From assembly GCA_004380135.1 (NCBI GenBank), contig QXCR01000361.1, positions 1 to 23,280 of the forward strand: 23,280 bases of DNA, read 5' to 3'. The notes under the pieces are model-generated. The model was not told where the DNA came from. It ran no database searches and worked only from the letters and a program-made list of their open reading frames with translations. Positions 17,842 through 23,280 of this stretch are shown in pieces. The DNA is from Stemphylium vesicarium. Lineage: Eukaryota; Ascomycota; Dothideomycetes; Pleosporales; Pleosporaceae. A program made the translations under genes and the position numbers. The stretch's first letter is position 1. Each line of letters starts with the position of its first letter.

Positions 17842-18326
17842 TTACACCCTATACATATACTTGTTGTTGGATAGACATTGCACCAAATAGACTCGCTCCT
17901 GTCCAAATCTCATCCCGCCCAGTTCCTTTTCCGCGTTGTCCGAGCTGAGCTGATAGAAATGGATTTTTTGGTCCCAGGGGTCGATGACGGCGTAGTAAAC
18001 CCCATCGTTGAGAAACCTGGCTGGTGGATAATCTGCTATAGCTTGAGCGGTGACTTCTGCGGCCGCCGAGACTGAGACTCCAGTGTTCTGCCTGAGGCCC
18101 ACAGCCATGACAACCTTTGATTCTCCTATCAAGGGCTGGAAACGGATGAGAAGCAGGGCCGTGCCGCCGGATCCTGTTCGTGCCTCATGGTCGACAATAT
18201 ACCAGCCGTTGGTGGTTCTTTCTGGGTCAAGAGCAGTTTGCAGGTAAGTTTTCCATTGCTCACTATAACAATGTTTAGCTGAGTTTGACAAAGCCTGCTT
18301 AGACGCACTTACATGGTGGACGACAT
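17842..18326 (-). CDS. Small orphan protein, 144 aa, two exons
   Basis: Exon 1 (18326-18313) encodes MSST plus two bases. The intron 18312-18263 has a GTAAGT donor, GCTAAAC branch and TTATAG acceptor, and exon 2 continues IEQWKTYLQTALDPERTTNG. The textbook intron and exact phase make this a believable gene; an unspliced reading from a Met inside the intron would be 149 aa. The product has no signal peptide or membrane segment. It alternates hydrophobic stretches (GGTALLLIRFQPL, YYAVIDPWDQKIHFYQL) suggesting beta structure, with an Ala-rich centre. I do not recognise a family. Confidence 0.6.
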
Positions 18327-19009
18327 TGCTGGTGATGGGTGATGATTAAGCTTTCTGTGTGGGAAATGTTCGTGATGGCAGGGAATAAAGTTGAAGTGCG
18401 GAATACCGCGTCTATTTATGCTTTCACGAGAGACCGGGCGAGCATCATCGACACACAGAAGAGATGTGAGATCCATGCGATGCAGCAATACAGTGCTGAT
18501 CTACAGCTATGGGATTGGAAGCCTGTGTGCAAGGGTGACCATCCTGGTCGTGCAGTATCGGTAGGTACTGAATAGGAACCCATGTCTTCACATGATCATT
18601 AACACTCACAGGAACGCGGCGAGCAATTTCCGGGACCTCGCTTACAACAGTAGCATGCGCCAAGGGCGCTAGACATGCAAACAGCGCCTGTCAACAATTT
18701 CTATCTTTCCAGAAATAGTCTGATGTCGAGCGCTAAAATTGTGCTGAGATTGTGATTCGTTGTTCCGTGACCAGGATTAATAGTCCTGAGAATGTAAAGT
18801 CCATCCCTTTATGAGGGATATCCTTGTATGCCAGAACCAATCCATCGGCTCGCGCGGATCCCAGTCTTTTGCCCAATCTTCACGAGCTGATTAGTTGGTT
18901 CTAGCACACAGAGATTTCCCTCAGGAAAGGACGGACTTTACTTAACCTGTTGCAGACCACGCACATTGAGTAATGATCCGTTTAATTCAAATAAGTGGAA
19001 ACATGTTCG
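18327..19009. other. Intergenic region
   Basis: Promoter side of the small orphan gene and flank of the minisatellite. Only short, domain-free ORFs. Confidence 0.35.
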
Positions 19010-19189
19010 CTTAGAACACCCCGTCTGTTCGACACACCCCGTCCGTTCGACACACGTCGTCCATTCGACACACGCCGTCCATTCGACACACGCCGTCCAT
19101 TCGACACACGCCGTCCATTCGACACACGTCGTACGCTCAACACACTCCATCCGCTTCGCACATAGCGTAAACTTGATACACTCCAACGC
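19010..19189 (+). repeat. 18-bp minisatellite, about ten units
   Basis: The core unit TTCGACACACGCCGTCCA is repeated head to tail six times (19028-19135), the middle copies being identical. Units decay outward on both sides (CTTAGAACACCCCGTCTG to the left; CTCAACACACTCCATCCG, then CTTGATACACTCCAACGC to the right). Being a multiple of three, the period keeps several frames open; one reads VHSTHA repeats, another CVEWTA on the other strand. It ends about 160 bp before the ATG of the next ORF, so it may be promoter or leader sequence. Confidence 0.85.
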
Positions 19190-19350
19190 TTGTAATTCGC
19201 TAAACGTTGGCCGCTCAACCTACGTTCGCTCAAGCACGCAAAGTCCGTTCATGATTAGGCGCCCGCTCAGCCTTCATCGCCCACACAGCACTTGTCATTC
19301 CCTCGATTCACGCCGTCCACTCAGTCTCCTGTACGCTTGCTATCTGCAGA

Positions 19351-20367
19351 ATGGCAGACCAAGTTAAACTGAACTCTAAAACGGCATTGGATCACACGAT
19401 TTACGAATTGGAGATAGAGAACAAGAAACGTCAAAAGGCCTCGCGCGCAGACGAGATATACTCCCCGAAATATATAGATCGCTTGGTGTTATCGCTTCTG
19501 GAAGACGCATATTCTTTTGGGAATCCTGAGGCTATGTGGCAATCGTGGCAGCAACGCGAAACGCAAGATTCAAACGATACCTCTATTTATCCGAACAAGA
19601 AAAAAGCACAACGAGACCGCATCGATGACGCCACAAATATCTACGGGCTCCTAGGAGTACATGCTGCGATAGCCCTTACTCGAGTGCAAAACTTCTGGCA
19701 ATACTACATGGCGCCTGTGCCGCGTCTCAGACTTTTGCAGTCCGTTATGAGCTTGGCGGAAAAAAAGGGCAAACAGTTGGCCGAGAGTGAAGGCGGTAGC
19801 GCTGATGGCAATACTCTCAGAAAGACTCTTAAGTCGAAATGTACGTACCAGGAGGTCGCAGAACATGCGAACGAACGCGCATGCAATACACAGTCTGGAT
19901 CTGGGGAGCTGCCCAGTGCACTGTCCCTCACATACCTACTGGACTCCGTGGACAACTTCACAGTTGGGGTGCTCACATCTAATACGTGTATACAGCTTAG
20001 GAGATTCATTAATGCTTCTGTTATTGACTGTATGTTTAAAGTACAGATTGATGATTCAGATGATTGGATTCTTGGTGCGTATTGTGGTCTAGGGTGGGCC
20101 GTGAGCCAGTTTCCAAAGGGACAAGTTCCACAGGGTGCATCGCATGAACTGCCTATAGAGGATATCCCGCAAAGCTGGCAAACTGCCCTGAAATATCCTA
20201 AATGTTGGTTAATATATATGCCAATCGTTTTAGGGGCTTGTAATTGGGAGGTTCCAGAAACAGTGTGCGATTGCATTCTTTATCTAAGACTAGGCGGCTA
20301 CAATGTCTTTCTAGCCAACTTGAGGTTAGCTCTAAGGGATGAAACAACACCTCAATGGTATGCTTAG
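19351..20367 (+). CDS. Orphan protein, 338 aa, no recognised domain
   Basis: A single open frame from the ATG just after the minisatellite region. The N-terminal 40 residues are charged and helical (LEIENKKRQKASRADE). The middle has aromatic helices (ALTRVQNFWQYYMAPVPRL). The C-terminal third is Cys/Trp-rich and more hydrophobic (DDWILGAYCGLGWAVSQF, CWLIYMPIVLGACNWE). There is no signal peptide, and no catalytic motif was seen. Base composition shifts to more AT from about 19990 onward, so the C-terminal part may have a different origin or the true gene may end in an intron there. Length and the absence of stops favour a real gene, but no homologue is known to me. Confidence 0.5.
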   Translation: MADQVKLNSKTALDHTIYELEIENKKRQKASRADEIYSPKYIDRLVLSLLEDAYSFGNPEAMWQSWQQRETQDSNDTSIYPNKKKAQRDRIDDATNIYGLLGVHAAIALTRVQNFWQYYMAPVPRLRLLQSVMSLAEKKGKQLAESEGGSADGNTLRKTLKSKCTYQEVAEHANERACNTQSGSGELPSALSLTYLLDSVDNFTVGVLTSNTCIQLRRFINASVIDCMFKVQIDDSDDWILGAYCGLGWAVSQFPKGQVPQGASHELPIEDIPQSWQTALKYPKCWLIYMPIVLGACNWEVPETVCDCILYLRLGGYNVFLANLRLALRDETTPQWYA

Positions 20368-22090
20368 GTGGCGTCTTGTTCCCGCTGCGCCTTGCAAGTT
20401 CAATAGAATAAGATTTTCAAATTTGCTCCACGTTCTTATAAAGGGCGACGTTGAAGTCGTTGTTGCATAGGGTTTGGCGATACTTCTCTATTCCTGGTCC
20501 GTACTAAGGCAGGCGAGATATTGTATAGCGTTAGGTCGTGGAATTGTCTAGTAAGTAAGTAGGATAGTAGGTATTTAGGTAAAGATAATTCAATTTTATG
20601 AACAACAGAATAACTAGTTAGCAATCTAGGTAAGAGATGAAACTATGAGAAGTTGACCACAATGGGAGAAACGATGAAACCTGTCCATCCTTAAATCTTC
20701 ATCGCTGATTACATTGCCATCCCGTCCACCCCTCGGATACGTCTTTTGTCGGAGTTTTTGGACGCACGCATAGGGTAAAAGTTGAGAATTGACTGAGGTT
20801 GTATTGTAGAAGCTATGGAAGGTTTATGTAGGTGAGTGACCGTAAACAGCGCTAGCCTAGATAGGCGTAGCTCGCTAAGGTGAGTAGCCGCGAGGAGGTG
20901 AAGAGGAGGAGCAGTAGAGACCCCAAACCGTGACAGGTACTGATGAAGAGCAGGGTGGATACGGTCTTATGTCGTAATACGAAGTCATCTCTACGTGGCT
21001 CGTGTTCAACAATTGCCTGTTCAGGTTCTAGGACAGAAATATGTTGAAAGGATACGAAAGAAATAGCTGCAGACCACGTAACAGGTTTTTGAAGTTGAGG
21101 AGATCGGCAAAAAATGCAGACTAGTAAAGACGGAAACGATTCGCTCGACGCTTGATAGGGATGCAAAGAGTGAGAGTTGGAGCGTCGTGCAGGTTTTGTA
21201 TTTATCCCAGACAAGGGGCTTGGGGCAGAGAGCCCGACGTCTTTACGCGATATACAACTCTCAGCCTCTTGGGGCTGTGTAAGGGTGACAGGGAGCGGCA
21301 GGCGCCAACTCGACCAGGATTTAGCGGATAGGGGGCCGGAAAGGCGGGTGACCAGGCTGCAGCGGGCCGAACACAGACATCTTGGCTCGGACCGTATATG
21401 CCTTTGCTCAATATTCTTCTTCACAAGGCACGACAGTCTGAGGAAAGGTGCCTTGACTTTATCTGCCGCTAGTAGTTCAGGAAAGTGTGGCTCTGATTCG
21501 TTGTGAGTGTCAGAATTCCAAATCTCCTGCTTTGGCGATGGAAAGCCGCTACGAACTGTGTTATTCCTTCACTGGACGACCAAAGAGCCGACATAACCTA
21601 CGCTAGATAGGGTCTACAAAGTGGCACGCACTTCACAAGGGTCAAGTACGGAACTTCCTTCCAGATTTACCCAAACGAGAGTGAAGCGATGCAGGAAAGA
21701 GAATGACTAATGGACATTGCGGCTTTGGATGAGATTGCCCAATCATCTCAATACAAGTGGGCCTATCGACCCAAGACATGTCCTAGTCTGGGCCAATGCC
21801 TACTCCGGAACTGCGAGACCACAGTTCACAAAAGAACTCACAGTGCTTGCGCTACACATGTCAGGGTTGTAGATGCGATGGACCGCCAGCACAAGGGACA
21901 TGGAGACGCTGCGAAAGATAGAACGCCCTATCAGCTTGCTTGCGATCCAGGAGTGCGTACTCTGGAATCACCGTCATCGAGAGTCCAAAGTCGGAAGAAA
22001 AAAAATCGGAAAAGGGACAGTCGCTTAAGGAGGCGGAGCATTATGACAGGACGGCAGGGCATTGGTTTCACCAAGAATTGTCAAAATTCT

Positions 22091-22109
22091 GGGGGGGGGG
22101 GGGGGGGGG
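22091..22109 (+). repeat. G homopolymer, 19 nt
   Basis: An uninterrupted run of 19 G on the plus strand follows AAAATTCT and precedes TGTAAG. It is the only long homopolymer in the window. Length is likely unstable or mis-called in assembly; it could fold into G-quadruplex structures. Confidence 0.95.
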
Positions 22110-22340
22110 TGTAAGAGTTGTCGTATTGTCAAGGTGAGACCTAAGACTAAGTACTGACTGTAACGGGTCGGGTCCTAGCCCATCACACTGACGCTAATTA
22201 GTCATGCGACATCAGGCACATGACCACTGTCTTCATCTCCCATCATGACAAGAATATGCTCCCTCGCTGAGAAAATGCGAGTTCAGAATCTTCATCGTCA
22301 CTGAACCGAGTGAAAGCGGTATTCGCGGTCGAAAAGGGAA

Positions 22341-22362
22341 AGTCTTTGCCAAGGCAAAGACT
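22341..22362 (+). repeat. Short perfect hairpin
   Basis: AGTCTTTGCC and GGCAAAGACT form perfect 10-bp arms around AA. It lies in a region open on both strands; function unknown. Confidence 0.6.
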
Positions 22363-22981
22363 GCATTCAGTGAAGATGATGAGCCTGCAATACGACAGTC
22401 CTCTCCTGACGACGATCTGGAGGATGGGCTGACAGAATCGGACCTTAACTCCTTTGCGCTTCACATCTTCAAAGCCCACGTAAGCGACCCGACAGCATGG
22501 TCTTCTTTGAGTCTCTTGAGGTTGGTGTTCGGCTTGATGTCGGCGTCGCGAACAACGTAGGGAATATGAAGCTCCTTTTTGTGAACGAGATCACACGGTG
22601 GTACGGAACCCATTACTTCTCTCTTCATCTCTACGGAGAGCCAAAGACACCAAGTTGCAAAGCTTTTGCTGTTGCCTTCAGAGCGTTCCTTGAAAGCAAC
22701 GAGTCTGTATTTTAGGAAGCAAGTCACTGCTATGTACACCATTCTTTGGGCTACTTTAGTGATGGTCATATAGTCTTGTAGGAAACAAGGTAATTCATCA
22801 CCCAGCAAACCGTTTGGATAATTAAGCCAGGTGAATATAAACATGGTACACGGTTCTGCGCGATTGTGGCGTGAAGTATAGGATTGGAGATAGAACCAGG
22901 CCCTTCTAGTATGTTCTCTTATTAAGAGATATTGATCCACGTTCTATAGACTTACTAAACAACACTATAATAATTGTGCAC

Positions 22982-23280
22982 CAGAGGTGTCAACAATCAA
23001 GCCAATCAATCTCGAGGCATAAGCTTGGATTGATTGCTGTTTTAGATGAAGCGAGCTTGATTGTTTAGCTTGATGAGGCGTTTTTGGTGGCTTGATTGAG
23101 GCTTGATTGTTCAGCTTGGTGGCGTTAGGCGCCAAGGCGCTATACCGGTATAAGGCTGCTCGTTTTGCGGGCAGAGCGATCTCACGATATTATTTTACTC
23201 GTCGTCTTCCCAATCCGCCAGCCCATATAAAAGCTCCATCTCGTCGTCGGTTATTACTCCAATAGGTGCCTCACCGTCAA
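22982..23280 (-). mobile_element. One end of a hAT-type DNA transposon, continuing beyond the window
   Basis: A hAT-like terminal sequence CAGAGGTGTCAACAATCAAG starts at 22982. Inside it are repeated subterminal GCTTGATT motifs in both orientations (about 22995, 23055, 23068 variant, 23090, 23101), which are typical transposase-binding sites. The expected 8-bp target duplication would be TTGTGCAC (22974-22981). Beyond the subterminal region, a minus-strand reading frame ending at 23182 reads GEAPIGVITDDEMELYMGWR then IGKTTSKIIS. This is consistent with the C-terminal tail of a transposase read towards this end. The opposite end lies outside the window. Confidence 0.65.
23182..23280 (-). CDS. 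Probable C-terminus of the hAT transposase (partial)
   Basis: An open frame of 32 codons enters from the right edge and ends in TGA at 23184-23182. It is acidic (TDDEMELYMGW), then basic at the end (GKTTSK). No hAT dimerisation motif is visible because that would lie further right. Position relative to the terminal repeat and GCTTGATT sites is the main argument. Confidence 0.45.

Larger units (their letters stand above)
20368..22981. other. Gene-poor stretch up to the hAT element
   Basis: Nothing convincing. It contains a GTAAGTAAGTAGG-type simple repeat near 20550, a 190-codon minus-strand ORF (20852-21424) with Ser/Leu-rich translation and no domain, an ORF at 21710-22114 that runs into a G homopolymer, and overlapping ORFs on both strands at 22240-22940 without family signatures. 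Confidence 0.4.

Noticed and set aside
18938..19367. Repeat proteins with VHSTHA or CVEWTA units
   Set aside because: The 18-bp period keeps all frames open automatically; no other sign of coding.
20852..21424. 190-codon minus-strand ORF
   Set aside because: Low-complexity Ser/Leu content, no domain or targeting logic, and a competing plus-strand ORF at 21177-21506.
21710..22114. 134-codon ORF ending in poly-Gly
   Set aside because: The end is created by the G homopolymer; the rest is basic and unremarkable, with no motif.

Overview
This window reads as nuclear DNA of a filamentous ascomycete (Pezizomycotina), most likely a Dothideomycete. The grounds are short introns (about 47-57 nt) with GTAAGT-type donors, CTAAC/CTGAC branch sites and C/TAG acceptors, loosely packed genes on both strands, and fungus-specific protein families: a DHA2-type MFS transporter, an MATA-type HMG-box protein, an Hst3/Hst4-type sirtuin, C2H2 regulators and an F-box-like protein. 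The class-level placement is inference from protein style; no marker gene settles it.

Layout. At the left edge (1-150, minus) is an in-frame piece of a PMR1-type Ca2+ P-type ATPase. It directly abuts the 3' end of a complete four-exon MFS transporter (138-1972, minus). From 1973 to 4341 I find no solid gene, only relic-like short ORFs and a CT-rich tract. An HMG-box gene occupies 4342-5328 (minus). From 5600 to 6610 lie a 15-bp tandem array, two adjacent copies of a small Tc1/mariner-like inverted-repeat element, and a broken ankyrin-repeat gene. A sirtuin gene with a probable 5'UTR intron and a uORF occupies 7986-9434 (plus). A C2H2 zinc-finger gene (exon 11023-11563) has a palindromic MITE immediately upstream, apparently disrupting its 5' part. 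A second MITE-like element with perfect 23-bp inverted repeats lies at 11877-12154. A degenerate C2H2 ORF is at 13873-14404 (minus). An F-box-like gene (16157-17768, three exons) converges on a small two-exon orphan gene (17842-18326, minus). An 18-bp minisatellite (19010-19189) sits just upstream of an orphan ORF (19351-20367). From 20368 to 22981 nothing convincing is seen. The right edge carries one end of a hAT-type transposon.

The genes do not form an obvious pathway or cluster. Four regulatory-type genes, several broken genes and at least five TIR or repeat elements in 23 kb suggest a repeat-invaded accessory or rearranged compartment. I saw no clear new multi-gene system. The most useful leads are the PMR1/MFS junction, the MITE in the zinc-finger locus, the paired mariner-like MITEs, the perfect-arm IR element and the promoter-proximal minisatellite. 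No tRNA, rRNA or CRISPR array was recognised.
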